This document shows, piece by piece, positions 54,557-63,852 of a DNA stretch of 64,000 nt (positions within the stretch are counted from its first letter, which is position 1; every line of letters begins with the position of its first letter). The notes below the pieces were generated by a model. That model saw only the letters and a program-made list of their open reading frames with translations. It had not been told where the DNA came from and did no database searches. Location of the stretch: the NCBI GenBank assembly GCA_903862885.1, contig CAIOZU010000018.1, positions 236,613 through 300,612 on the forward strand, written 5' to 3'. This DNA is from an uncultured Pseudomonadota bacterium. Its GTDB lineage: Bacteria; Pseudomonadota; Gammaproteobacteria; Steroidobacterales; Steroidobacteraceae. The translations under genes and the position numbers were made by a program.

Positions 54557-56244
54557 TGAGTTGCGCGCTCAGTCTGAGCAAGTTCATCGCGTAGCGCACG
54601 CCGCAGTATTTTTCCTACATTGGTTTTCGGTAGTGTCGCCCGGAAGTAAATGTGCTTAGGTACTTTATAAGACGTCAGTGATTCATGTGCGTATGCGATA
54701 AGCGCTTCGGATGTCAATTTGGGGTCTTTTTTGACCACGAAAACAGCAACCGCCTCTCCCGAGTGAACATCGGGCTCCGCCACTGCCGCCACTTCCAAGA
54801 CACCCGGATGACGTGCCAGCACGCCTTCCACCTCGTTAGGAAATACCTTAAACCCACTCACCACAATCATGTCTTTTTTGCGGTCATCTAAATAAACGAA
54901 CCCTTGTGGGTCCATTCGACCTAAGTCACCCGTACGAAGCCAGCCATCAGCCAACATCACGGTGGCCGTTTCTTCCGGTTGACGCCAATAGCCTTTCATG
55001 ACCTGTGGGCCCTTCACGCAGATCTCGCCCTCAGCGCCGACTGGCAGCTCTTGCCCTTGCTCGTCGCGAATTGAAATACTGGTTGAAGGCACTGGCAGCC
55101 CGATGGAATGATTGAAGTCTATGCCAAACGGCATGGTGGTAGCCACTGGCGATGTCTCAGTGAGACCCCAGCCCTGTGACAGCGTGCAGCCAGTCAGCGC
55201 TTTCCACTTTTCTGCTACTACGCTTTGTAGCGCCATGCCCCCTGCCACGCAAGAATGGAGGTTTGTAAAATTGACTTTCTCGAAGCCAGGCGTATTGAGT
55301 AATCCGTTAAAAAGAGTGTTCACTCCGTAGTAAACCGTGCAGTGATGCTTCATCAACGTCTTCACAAAACCACGCATGTCCCGTGGATTAGTAATAAGAA
55401 TGGCATGACCCCCTTGGTGCAGCCATAGCAAAGCGATCGAAGTGAGCGCAAAGATATGATACAGAGGTAAGGCGCCTACTATGACTTGCTGCTCTTGCCG
55501 TCGCGCTGTGAACATGCTGAGCCAAGCGTCTGCTTGTAAGGTGTTAGCCACCATGTTGCGCTGAGTCAACATAGCGGCCTTCGACACGCCTGTTGTGCCG
55601 CCGGTGTACTGCAAAAACGCGAGCTCGTCAGGGGCCACATCCACTGCCCGAAACGGAAGTGTGTGTCCGAGCGCCAGCACAGCCGAAAATTTATCGAACT
55701 GCTGCAGTGTATGCGGTGGTACCTGCCTCTGCACATAGCGACGCACAAAATTAATGATAGCGCCCTTTAGGAAGCCGAGCAGGTCGCCGATACCAGTGAG
55801 AATGACGCGTTCCACGGCCGTGCCGGCCAGGGCGTCGCAGATCACCTTTCCCGCACTATCAAAAGCAATGATTGCTTTTGCTCCGGAGTCTCTTAACTGG
55901 TAGTGCAGTTCTCTGGCTGTATAGAGCGGATTGGTATTAACCACACACAAACCCGCTCGTAGTGCGCCGAATAGGGCAACGGGGTACTGCAAGATATTAG
56001 GCATCATTAATGCAACACGATCGCCACGCACCAGTTTGGCTTCTGTCTGTAGCCAGGCAGCAAACGCATTGCTCAGTTGATCCAGGTCAGCAAATGTCAG
56101 GGTATGTCCGAAATTGGTATAAGCAGGTCGTGTGGCATAACGCGCCACCGCCTCTTCAAAAAGCTGTACGAGCGACGAGTATCGAGTGGGATCAATTTCC
56201 CAGGGGATCCCTGCGGGATAAGACTTTAACCAAATTTTATCCAT
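54553..56244 (-). CDS. fadD: Long-chain acyl-CoA synthetase (FadD type)
   Basis: AMP-forming ligase activating fatty acids to acyl-CoA. 563 residues: P-loop-like YTGGTTGVSKAAML near residue 213 (the usual Gly before Ala is missing), QGWGLTETSPV, DGWLRTGDLGRMD, DRKKDMIVVSGFKVFPNEVE (linker) and the catalytic Lys in PKTNVGKILRR. No membrane helix except hydrophobic patches. Last gene of a minus-strand run after tesA and lplT. Confidence 0.9.
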   Translation of the reverse strand: MDKIWLKSYPAGIPWEIDPTRYSSLVQLFEEAVARYATRPAYTNFGHTLTFADLDQLSNAFAAWLQTEAKLVRGDRVALMMPNILQYPVALFGALRAGLCVVNTNPLYTARELHYQLRDSGAKAIIAFDSAGKVICDALAGTAVERVILTGIGDLLGFLKGAIINFVRRYVQRQVPPHTLQQFDKFSAVLALGHTLPFRAVDVAPDELAFLQYTGGTTGVSKAAMLTQRNMVANTLQADAWLSMFTARRQEQQVIVGALPLYHIFALTSIALLWLHQGGHAILITNPRDMRGFVKTLMKHHCTVYYGVNTLFNGLLNTPGFEKVNFTNLHSCVAGGMALQSVVAEKWKALTGCTLSQGWGLTETSPVATTMPFGIDFNHSIGLPVPSTSISIRDEQGQELPVGAEGEICVKGPQVMKGYWRQPEETATVMLADGWLRTGDLGRMDPQGFVYLDDRKKDMIVVSGFKVFPNEVEGVLARHPGVLEVAAVAEPDVHSGEAVAVFVVKKDPKLTSEALIAYAHESLTSYKVPKHIYFRATLPKTNVGKILRRALRDELAQTERATH

Positions 56245-56315
56245 GACTTCTTATCTCCCGGATCACTGTCCCTGTCACGTCATGCCCCCTGCGTGTTGGA
56301 TAGCGCCGCACTACT

Positions 56316-57626
56316 CTATCGACGTGCCCGTACACATAGTGCATAGCATTGCTTTATAAACTGCGGCGTCTTTGAAAATAACCAGACAGCGAATAAGCAA
56401 TTCATGACGCTCAAACCCAAGATTAACTGGGGAACGGAATAGCCACGAGCCAGTGCTGCTGCACCGAGTAGTGAGCCGATGACCATAAAAATCGCGTTCC
56501 AAATGCTGTTGGCGCTGACAATACGTGACCGCACCCGCGCCGGACTTTTTTGGGTCATGAGCGTATACAGCGGAACAATATAAAGCCCGCCGGAGACGCC
56601 CATCATTAAAACATCAAATAATATACGTAAACCGAATCTGGCTGTCACAAAGTCGATGGCCGACATGTGCGCCATTATCGACTCAGTGGAGCTCGCGGCA
56701 TATAAGTCGAATGAAAAAATAGACAATCCGAGGGTACCGAAAGGCACCAGCCCTAGATCAATAACGCGCCCAGTAATCCGTTCGCACGCTAAGGAGCCTA
56801 GGCCGATACCGATAGAAAATCCAACGAGCAGAAGAGTAACGACGCCTTCCGTTCCATGTAGAACACGCGCGCCGAGCATGGGTATATGTGTCAGCATGAC
56901 GACGCCAAAAAGCCAGAACCATGAGATGGCGAGAATTGCGCGCAGGACCAGCGGCTCATGGCGTGTCACTTTTAAGCTCGCGAGCGTTGCGCGGATCACG
57001 TTCCAATCTATTTTCAGTTGTGGATCAATGGGTGTCAGTACAGGGATTGCGCGGCTTGCGATAAACCCTGCTATCGCAATGAGCATTAACACGCTTACTG
57101 TTAGTAGAAGTTGGTCGGCGGTCGCCAAAATGCCAGCTAGCAAAGCGCCAAGTACGATAGAGATGAATGTGCCCATTTCTAGCAGCGCGTTGCCGCCCGT
57201 TAATTCGGATTCCGCTAAGATTTCTGGTAGCAAGCCGTATTTGGCAGGCGCAAAAAAAGTCGAGTGTGCGCCCATAAGGAAAACGGCGAGTAGCAGGATG
57301 CTTATCATGTGCATAGCCAGTCCAACACTGGCCACGACCATGATGGCGAGCTCGCATACCTTGACCGTCCTTAGAATAATGGATTTGTCATATTTGTCTG
57401 ATAGCTGGCCAGCGAGTCCAGAGAACAGTAGGTAAGGCAGAATAAATAAGCCAGCGGCTAGGTTCGTCAGGAGACCTAAGTCCATCGAGGTGTAACGGGC
57501 TGTGTGATAAGTCGCTAAAATAACAAGAACATTTTTGTAAACGTTGTCATTAAAAGCGCCGAGCGCCTGCGTCACGAAAAATGGCAGAAAGCGTCTTTGA
57601 GTAAGTAACGCGAATTGACTGTGCAT
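56316..57626 (-). CDS. lplT: Lysophospholipid transporter LplT-like MFS protein
   Basis: 436 residues, about twelve membrane helices, major facilitator fold. The start QRRFLPFFVTQALGAFNDNVYKN is typical of LplT, as is GAHSTFFAPAKYGLLPEIL with LTGGNALLEMGTFI. LplT flips lysophosphatidylethanolamine into the cytoplasm for reacylation. In enterobacteria it pairs with Aas; here its neighbours are a TesA-type esterase 2 bases upstream and an acyl-CoA synthetase 71 bases downstream. Confidence 0.85.
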   Translation of the reverse strand: MHSQFALLTQRRFLPFFVTQALGAFNDNVYKNVLVILATYHTARYTSMDLGLLTNLAAGLFILPYLLFSGLAGQLSDKYDKSIILRTVKVCELAIMVVASVGLAMHMISILLLAVFLMGAHSTFFAPAKYGLLPEILAESELTGGNALLEMGTFISIVLGALLAGILATADQLLLTVSVLMLIAIAGFIASRAIPVLTPIDPQLKIDWNVIRATLASLKVTRHEPLVLRAILAISWFWLFGVVMLTHIPMLGARVLHGTEGVVTLLLVGFSIGIGLGSLACERITGRVIDLGLVPFGTLGLSIFSFDLYAASSTESIMAHMSAIDFVTARFGLRILFDVLMMGVSGGLYIVPLYTLMTQKSPARVRSRIVSANSIWNAIFMVIGSLLGAAALARGYSVPQLILGLSVMNCLFAVWLFSKTPQFIKQCYALCVRARR

Positions 57627-57628
57627 CG

Positions 57629-58282
57629 TTACGACCTAGGTGCTGTGTATCGCGGCTTCAGAAGGGGCTGCAGCTGTTGCCAGATAGTTTCCATTAACTG
57701 GGGTTGTACCGACGATGTTGGATGTAAATGATCTGCCTGAAAGTTCCGATCTTCAAGTGCGACGGCGGCGAGAAGATTAGGCGTAATGGCGACATTCTGC
57801 TGGGCAGCCACTTGAGTGAAGGTGCTTTCGAAAGCTTTCGTGTAACGTATGCCATAGTTGGTGGGTAGGTGAATGCCCACTAGGAGAACAGTCGCTCCGG
57901 CCGCTTGGGCGCTTTTGACGAGCGCTGTCAAATTGGCCTGCAGTTCACTGGTTGGTAGGCCTCGGAGGCCGTCATTAGCGCCGAGTTCGATAATGACCCA
58001 CTTCGGGTGATGTGTCTCGAGGAGATGCGGTAGGCGAGCCACACCGCCGGCGCTGGTCTCTCCACTGGCGCTGGCATTGATGACGCCAACTCCGTACTCT
58101 TGGCGGCTCAAACGTTGCTGTAACAGAGTCACCCAGCCTTCCGCGGGCGTGATTCCGTAGCCGGCACTCAGAGAGTCGCCTAGCACCAGTAAGGTGACTT
58201 GACGTCTCGGAGCCGCGTCTGGCGCGACCGCTGCGCCCGTGACGAGCAGAAAGACGGAAATGAGTGTTATTAAATAGCGCAA
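57629..58282 (-). CDS. tesA: TesA-type thioesterase I / arylesterase / lysophospholipase L1 (GDSL)
   Basis: Periplasmic SGNH hydrolase. Signal peptide of about 20 residues, then block I VLGDSLSAGYG (nucleophilic Ser), block II NASASGETSAGG (oxyanion Gly), block III ELGANDGLRGL (Asn) and block V DHLHPT (Asp and His). 217 residues. E. coli TesA also has lysophospholipase L1 activity, which suits the lplT neighbour. Divergent from the ybbA-type ATPase, as in E. coli. Confidence 0.92.
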   Translation of the reverse strand: MRYLITLISVFLLVTGAAVAPDAAPRRQVTLLVLGDSLSAGYGITPAEGWVTLLQQRLSRQEYGVGVINASASGETSAGGVARLPHLLETHHPKWVIIELGANDGLRGLPTSELQANLTALVKSAQAAGATVLLVGIHLPTNYGIRYTKAFESTFTQVAAQQNVAITPNLLAAVALEDRNFQADHLHPTSSVQPQLMETIWQQLQPLLKPRYTAPRS

Positions 58283-58304
58283 TGGCGTTACCTAGGAGTC
58301 TCCG

Positions 58305-58967
58305 GTGCAGGTCATTGAGTCGCGGCACATTACTAAGCAGGTTAGCAGCCCGGAGGGGCCACTGACCATTGTGAATGATGTCAGTTTTAGCATGATGCGC
58401 GGTGAGGCGGTGGCTATTGTAGGTCCCTCAGGGGCCGGCAAGTCGACTTTGCTCGCACTACTGGCAGGACTTGATGTACCGACGGCAGGCAGCGTGTGGT
58501 TCATGGGCCAAGACCTAAGCACTTTAGATGAAGATGGGCGCGCCGCGTTGCGGGCGCAGCATGTGGGCTTTGTGTTTCAGTCGTTCCATCTGCTGCCCTC
58601 ACTGACGGCTATAGAAAATGTCTTGTTGCCGCTAGAGCTTGCGGGTGATCGCAACGCCCGTACTTTGGCCCAAGAGGCGCTCAAAGAAGTAGGGCTGTAC
58701 GAGCGCATGAGCCATTATCCTCGTCAGCTCTCCGGGGGCGAGCAGCAGCGTGTCGCATTGGCGAGAGCTTTCGTTTGTAAGCCGGATGTCTTGTTTGCCG
58801 ATGAGCCTACCGGGAATTTAGACACGGTGACTGGCGCTCGCATTATTGAGCTCCTTTTCGCTTTTAATCGTTCAGCACAAACGACCCTTGTGTTGGTCAC
58901 TCATGATCGCGAATTAGCTAGCCGCTGCCATCGAGTGCTCGAGCTCGACGCAGGTCGGCTGCTCTGA
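58305..58967 (+). CDS. ybbA: ABC transporter ATP-binding protein (YbbA type)
   Basis: 220 residues, MacB/LolD-like ATPase: Walker A GPSGAGKSTL, Q-loop FVFQSFHLLPSL, signature LSGGEQQRVALARAF, Walker B VLFADEPTGNLD and H-loop VTHD. GTG start at 58305 after CTAGGAG. Works with the large permease that starts 13 bases later. Substrate of YbbAP-type transporters is a hydrophobic molecule, not firmly known. Confidence 0.92.
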   Translation: MQVIESRHITKQVSSPEGPLTIVNDVSFSMMRGEAVAIVGPSGAGKSTLLALLAGLDVPTAGSVWFMGQDLSTLDEDGRAALRAQHVGFVFQSFHLLPSLTAIENVLLPLELAGDRNARTLAQEALKEVGLYERMSHYPRQLSGGEQQRVALARAFVCKPDVLFADEPTGNLDTVTGARIIELLFAFNRSAQTTLVLVTHDRELASRCHRVLELDAGRLL

Positions 58968-58980
58968 GACGAGTGCACCA

Positions 58981-61479
58981 ATGATGATCACCCTGAGATT
59001 TACCTGGAGATCTTTCCTGCGCGATGTGCGCAGTGGTGAGCTAAGCATCCTGTTTATTGCTCTAGTGACTGCGCTGGCTGCCCTGTCGTCTGTGGGTTTT
59101 CTCACCAGCCGCATGGAACGCCTGATTCAGGAGCAGGCCAACGTCGTGCTTGCCGCGGATATTCGCCTAGAATCAGGTCGTCCGCTCGATCAGGATCAAG
59201 TCTACCGCCAACGCGCTCGCGAGATGGGGCTTAGCACGGCCGCTACGGTGAGCTTCTCTAGTATGATTTTCTCTGGAGACAGTAGTCAGTTAGCGACCGT
59301 GATAGCTGCTGAGTCGGCCTATCCCTTGCGGGGCGCTCTGCGGATTTCCCCACAGCCGTTTGCTCCGGCACGATCAGTGATGGGTGGGCCTACGCCTGGA
59401 TCCGTATGGGCCGATCCTCGGCTGTTGACTCGCCTAGGCATCCCGGTCGGTGGAACGCTGACGCTGGGAGATAGCACTCTGGCAGTCACGGCGTCCTTAG
59501 ACTATCGCCCGGATCAAGGCGCCGGGTTTGTTGATTTAGCGCCGACCTTATTAATTAATACGTCTGATTTAGAGGGCACTCATCTTTTAATCTCCGGCAG
59601 CCGCGCCACATGGGCTGTGCTGTTTGCAGGGCCATCGGAGCGACTCGTTGTATACCGCGCTTGGCTAAATAATCAGAAAAAAGAGGGCCAGCGACTCATT
59701 GGTTCAGTCGATTCAAATAATCAAATGCAGTCCGCGATCACCCGAGCAGGCCATTTTTTAAACCTATCCGCGCTTATTACCTTGCTTCTATCGTCGGTTG
59801 CCATCGCGATGTCGGCTCGACGCTTCGCTTTGGGACATCTTGATTTTGCCGCTTTGCTGAAATGTGTGGGTGCGAGCCAGCGCTTTATTCTGATGGTCAC
59901 AGCGGGCGAGCTGATATTACTCGCCGTTACGGCATCATTGGTTGGTGTTGCGATCGGCTACCTATCTCAGTGGGGACTGAGTTGGCTTTTAAAAGACATC
60001 ATGAAAGTGTCCGTGCCACCCCCCGCATGGACTCCGGTTTGGCTGTGTACAGGCACAGCGATCACCCTTTTGCTCGGATTTGCGCTGCCGCCGCTCTTGG
60101 AGCTTAAGCAAGTGCCGCCCGCCCGCGTACTTAGCCACCGCCTGTCCGCACCGCGACTGCGATTTGGGCTGCCTTACTTGATGGCCTCGAGCGCACTCGC
60201 GGCCATTTTGTATGGACTCGTCCGCGATCGTGTCTTGGCAGCCCAGGCGGGTGCGGCAGTGATCGTGGTCGGTGCCACTTTGTACGTGGCCGGTCGTGCT
60301 TTAGTGAAGGTAACTAAGGGGATTCGTGGCGCTGCGGGTGTGTCATGGCGTTATGGGCTTGCTAACGTTGCGCGCCGTGGGCATGAGAGTGCGATCCAGG
60401 TTGTTGCTTTTGGTCTTGGATTAACCGTGTTGTTAGTTCTAATTGTTGTCCGTCAGGACCTTATGAGCGAGTGGCAACATAGTTTACCGAGCGCGGCACC
60501 AAACCATTTTCTGATCAATATCCCGCCCGCTCAGGTATCTACTCTTAATCAATTTTTGGTTGCTCGGGGTGTGGCGCCGCCGACGTTTGCACCGTGGGTG
60601 AGAGGTCGGCTGACCGCGGTGAACGGCCAGCGGATGAGCGATCGAAAAGTCGCCACAGAACGTGGGCAGCGTTTTACGGATCGAGAGCAAAATCTGTCAT
60701 GGTCTAAAGACTTACCACCGGATAATCAGCTGACTTCAGGTAGCTGGTGGTCCGGTGTCACCTCTAACCAAGCCTTGGTGTCAGTGGCCAGCGAGTTTCA
60801 GGAATCACTGAACTTAAAATTGGGAGACCAACTGACATTTGATATTGCAGGCGAGTCGTTGGTGGCGAAACTGACCAGTGTCCGTAAGGTGCGTTGGGAT
60901 GGCTTTAGACCTAATTTTTTCTTGGTTTTCTCGCCGGGTACGCTGGATGCATCGACAGGCACTTTCATGACCAGCATCTATTTAGATTCTCATCAGCGCT
61001 TAATGCTTTCTGACTTAGTGCGGCTATTCCCAAGCGTGACCGTTTTTGATGTCCAGCAGCTCTTGCAGCAGGTAAAAGACATTGTAGATAGAGCATCCGA
61101 GGCGGTACAGAGTGTCTTCGTCTTTGCCTTATTAGCGGGCGTTGTGGTGTTGTTTGCTGCTATTCAGGCCACTCGATATGAGCGCCGCTTCGAGAGCGCG
61201 CTGCTGAGAACCCTCGGTGCAAGTAAACGGTTGGTGCTGACAGGCGTGGCAGTTGAGTTCGCGGCAATCGGCGTACTGGCGGGAGTATTGGCCGCCTCTG
61301 CCGCTTCGCTTGCTGGTTGGTGGCTATCTGTCTATTTATTTAATCTGCCTTATCGTTTTGATGGGGCTGTGTGGATCATTGGCGTCGTGTCTGGGCTTGT
61401 ACTGGTTGGTACAGCCGGGACGCTCGCCACCTGGTCGGTGCTCGGTGCGCCACCTGCAATGATCTTACGAGAAGGCTAA
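58981..61479 (+). CDS. ybbP: FtsX-like ABC permease (YbbP type)
   Basis: 832-residue inner-membrane protein with about ten helices in two FtsX-like halves. The first helix is near residues 19-38, a large periplasmic domain follows, a helix group spans about 255-450, a second periplasmic domain about 480-700 and the last helices about 705-825. Ends in the typical TLATWSVLGAPPAMILREG. Partner of the ATPase just upstream. Facing gene 61482-62177 is convergent with only a 2-base gap. Confidence 0.9.
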   Translation: MMITLRFTWRSFLRDVRSGELSILFIALVTALAALSSVGFLTSRMERLIQEQANVVLAADIRLESGRPLDQDQVYRQRAREMGLSTAATVSFSSMIFSGDSSQLATVIAAESAYPLRGALRISPQPFAPARSVMGGPTPGSVWADPRLLTRLGIPVGGTLTLGDSTLAVTASLDYRPDQGAGFVDLAPTLLINTSDLEGTHLLISGSRATWAVLFAGPSERLVVYRAWLNNQKKEGQRLIGSVDSNNQMQSAITRAGHFLNLSALITLLLSSVAIAMSARRFALGHLDFAALLKCVGASQRFILMVTAGELILLAVTASLVGVAIGYLSQWGLSWLLKDIMKVSVPPPAWTPVWLCTGTAITLLLGFALPPLLELKQVPPARVLSHRLSAPRLRFGLPYLMASSALAAILYGLVRDRVLAAQAGAAVIVVGATLYVAGRALVKVTKGIRGAAGVSWRYGLANVARRGHESAIQVVAFGLGLTVLLVLIVVRQDLMSEWQHSLPSAAPNHFLINIPPAQVSTLNQFLVARGVAPPTFAPWVRGRLTAVNGQRMSDRKVATERGQRFTDREQNLSWSKDLPPDNQLTSGSWWSGVTSNQALVSVASEFQESLNLKLGDQLTFDIAGESLVAKLTSVRKVRWDGFRPNFFLVFSPGTLDASTGTFMTSIYLDSHQRLMLSDLVRLFPSVTVFDVQQLLQQVKDIVDRASEAVQSVFVFALLAGVVVLFAAIQATRYERRFESALLRTLGASKRLVLTGVAVEFAAIGVLAGVLAASAASLAGWWLSVYLFNLPYRFDGAVWIIGVVSGLVLVGTAGTLATWSVLGAPPAMILREG

Positions 61480-61481
61480 GG

Positions 61482-62177
61482 TCAGTTGATTGTTAGGATC
61501 ATCTGGCCAGTAAGGCTCGGTTCCCCACGCCAGTCAAGCGACTCAACGGTTGCCTCATAGCTGCCAGTAGTAAAAGCGCCAGAGTTGAGCGCAAGCCGAA
61601 TGGCGCCATTGGTGTCTTTTAAGAGATTGTCAAAGCGGCCCCAGTACGTGCCGTCGCTGCGCTTAATGGCTACTCGAAAAAGATTATTTTTTACGTGGGA
61701 GAGATCAATGCGTAATTCGGCTAATGTGGGTGTCTCACGTGACCCAATTGGGTAAGTAGGAATGTGGGAGTCAGATCCACCCAATGGTGCAAGCACGATC
61801 AGCGACTTTTCAGGTGGCTTAATTTGTCCGCGAGCTAATTCAAGATGATCGATTTTTTCTTGGGCTAACAGCAGTTGCTGATTGCGGTAGAGGCTGATGG
61901 TGGCGGCGCTCACCAATAACAGAGCGCTGGCTAAGGTGGGAACCAACCAGAGGGGTGGTGTTCGATGGAGCCACGCAGGTGATCTCAGTAACGCCCGGTG
62001 TCGTTGTTGACTGAGCAAGCTCAGCGCACGCGTCGCGACCTCAGGTAGACCTAATGCATCAATAAGCGCCGGGTCTTCGCGCAGGTCGCTTTCGAAGTCG
62101 CGGGCTTCAGATGGCGAGAGGCGATTAAATAGGTAGCGCTCGGCAAGCGCTTGCTGTTCAGAGGACTTCGATTTCAT
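61482..62177 (-). CDS. Anti-sigma-factor-like single-pass membrane protein
   Basis: 231 residues from the ATG at 62177. An N-terminal cytoplasmic helical domain (AERYLFNRLSPSEARDFESDLREDPALIDAL) resembles anti-sigma domains but has no HxxxCxxC zinc motif. One membrane helix spans about residues 76-98, then a periplasmic beta-rich domain (LAELRIDLSHVKNNLFRVAI, GSYEATVESLDWRG). No ECF sigma gene is adjacent. The open frame continues upstream to 62495 through a dead dioxygenase gene, but that part is a different, decayed protein. Confidence 0.6.
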   Translation of the reverse strand: MKSKSSEQQALAERYLFNRLSPSEARDFESDLREDPALIDALGLPEVATRALSLLSQQRHRALLRSPAWLHRTPPLWLVPTLASALLLVSAATISLYRNQQLLLAQEKIDHLELARGQIKPPEKSLIVLAPLGGSDSHIPTYPIGSRETPTLAELRIDLSHVKNNLFRVAIKRSDGTYWGRFDNLLKDTNGAIRLALNSGAFTTGSYEATVESLDWRGEPSLTGQMILTIN

Positions 62178-62267
62178 CACCGCTTTCCTACGCAGCCTGG
62201 CAGATTTCATGATGCCGGTTGATATCGGCAGGGGCTGCGTGGTGCGTCTCAAATCAGTACTGACTTT

Positions 62268-63052
62268 TCTGCAATATAAAGTATCTATAGATAAGACGCT
62301 GAAAGTGGTGCCGGTATGGCCGCGGCGCAATCGCTGCGTGGGTGGGGTGGCGCCCCATGCGACGAACAATGGCATGAGGTGTTCGACAGAGGGATGAGGC
62401 AAGCGGCCGAAGGGCGCTTCGCGTCGGTAGTCAAGGAAGGCGGAGACGTCATGATAGGCCAAGATGAGTTCAAGCCACGCCATAAGGGCTTCCACTGAAG
62501 GATCGGTGGGTGTGGAAACCTCGTATCAAAACGCGTCATGCAGATTATGGGTGAGGTCTTCCAGACCCATGATCAGAATGTCGTGCTCGCTTAGCGGGGC
62601 CTGCTTGACCGATGGCGCGGTAGAAGCCCGGTCTGGCGTTGCGGCATGAGACTTAGAAGACGGGCATGTCGGCGGTAGCGCACATCAGTGATAGAGGGAT
62701 CTATGCGCTGGGGTCCACGTCACGGGTGGAATCCGCGCGACTCGGCAAATGGGCAGCCTGCAGGGCCGTTAGGGTGGCGTCTGCCTGAGTGGGCGCTCCC
62801 GGCCCTCCCTAGCGTATGTCGTATAAAGCATCCGGAAAGCCGCTGAAGTCATGGATGGTTACTGGCTGTGCTATGGCGGCCACGCCAATAAATCCACCCG
62901 TTTCCCAGTGCGCGGAGATCACTAAAATGGCGGTAAGCCGCGGTAGCTCCTGGCTGAGAGCAGAAAGCATCTGCCCGGCCCGGCTCAAGCAGCAGACTGG
63001 GCGCACCCTGTGGAACGAATATAGGGGCATCGTCGCCATCCAGCCATTTCAC
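62268..63052 (-). pseudogene. Decayed extradiol ring-cleavage dioxygenase (DODA/YgiD family)
   Basis: Fragments of a class III dioxygenase-like protein appear in order but in different frames. They are IFVPQGAPSLLLEPGRADAF (frame 1, from 63052), ELPRLTAILVISAHWETGG and HDFSGFPDALYDIR (frame 2), a stop, GGPGAPTQADATLTALQAA, a stop, IPLSLMCATADMPVF, a stop, EDLTHNLHDAF, a stop, and the C-terminus AFLDYRREAPFGRLPHPSVEHLMPLFVAWGA in the last frame. At least two frameshifts and several in-frame stops rule out a working protein. Its natural stop near 62268 is lost, so the frame runs into the anti-sigma-like gene. Confidence 0.85.
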
Positions 63053-63092
63053 GCCTCATGTCTTCGGTTAAAATGCGCTCGGAGTTATACAC

Positions 63093-63782
63093 ATGGCTTT
63101 ATCACCTGAACTGGCCCGTTGGCGGAAAGCCGAACGGGCCTCTCTGATTGCGCGCCGCATGGCGGCATCCCAGATTGATCATGCGCGTTGGAGCGCAGCG
63201 ATCGAGGCGTTTCTGATTAGCGGGTTTCCGATTCTGAAACACTTGACGATCGGTATTTGCTGGCCATTTCAAGCAGAGTTCGACGCGAGGCCTTTGGCCA
63301 CTCGCTTATTAAAGCAAGGCGCCAGAGCCGCTTTGCCCGTGGTGATTGCCAAGGCGCAGCCGCTGGCGTTTCGAGAATGGTTTCCAGGCTGCGTGATGGT
63401 GGAAGGTGCATATGATTTGCCCGTTCCTGATGGCACTGCGCTGTTAAGGCCCACTGCGCTTTTGATACCGGCGGTTGGTGTCGGTCGCCAAGGGGATCGC
63501 TTAGGTTATGGCGGTGGTTTTTTTGATCGTACGCTGGCGGCGCTTAATCCAAAGCCCTTGTCGATTGCCTTGGCGTTTGAATTGTCACGAGTGGAGACCA
63601 CTGATCCACAGTCGCACGATATTTTGATGGACTTTGTGATTACCGAAGCGGCCATTCAGAGGGCGGTTCCTGGCGGACTTCAGACGATCAGTGCTGCCGA
63701 ATGTGCGGTGCTGGCTGAGGTCTTGGTTAACACCCGTCAGCTGCGTTCATTTAATGAAGCGGCGCCATCGGTGTCGCCTTAA
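63093..63782 (+). CDS. ygfA: 5-formyltetrahydrofolate cyclo-ligase
   Basis: Converts 5-formyl-THF to 5,10-methenyl-THF with ATP. 229 residues: KAERASLIARR at the N-terminus, GICWPFQAEFDARPLATRLLKQGARAALPVV, and the nucleotide-binding loop VGVGRQGDRLGYGGGFFDRTLA. Next gene is formate-THF ligase, so both feed the C1-folate pool. No 6S RNA gene, which often lies upstream of this gene, can be seen; the space is taken by the dioxygenase pseudogene. Confidence 0.9.
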   Translation: MALSPELARWRKAERASLIARRMAASQIDHARWSAAIEAFLISGFPILKHLTIGICWPFQAEFDARPLATRLLKQGARAALPVVIAKAQPLAFREWFPGCVMVEGAYDLPVPDGTALLRPTALLIPAVGVGRQGDRLGYGGGFFDRTLAALNPKPLSIALAFELSRVETTDPQSHDILMDFVITEAAIQRAVPGGLQTISAAECAVLAEVLVNTRQLRSFNEAAPSVSP

Positions 63783-63852
63783 TTTGATATATTTAATGCA
63801 GGTAATTTTTTTGTTCTAACAGGCTTCCTATCAGGGGCCTTCATCAGGGGAA

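Noticed and set aside
56656..57435. 259-residue plus-strand frame inside the lplT region
   Set aside because: Exactly antisense to a clear MFS transporter with membrane helices; product has no hydrophobic pattern or motif.
62177..62495. Annotating 61482-62495 as one 337-residue protein
   Set aside because: Residues 1-75 are the C-terminus of the dioxygenase pseudogene; the anti-sigma-like protein has its own good start at 62177.
62820..63092. 6S RNA upstream of the 5-formyltetrahydrofolate cyclo-ligase, its usual place in gammaproteobacteria
   Set aside because: The region is occupied by readable dioxygenase remnants; only about 40 bases remain before the cyclo-ligase start.
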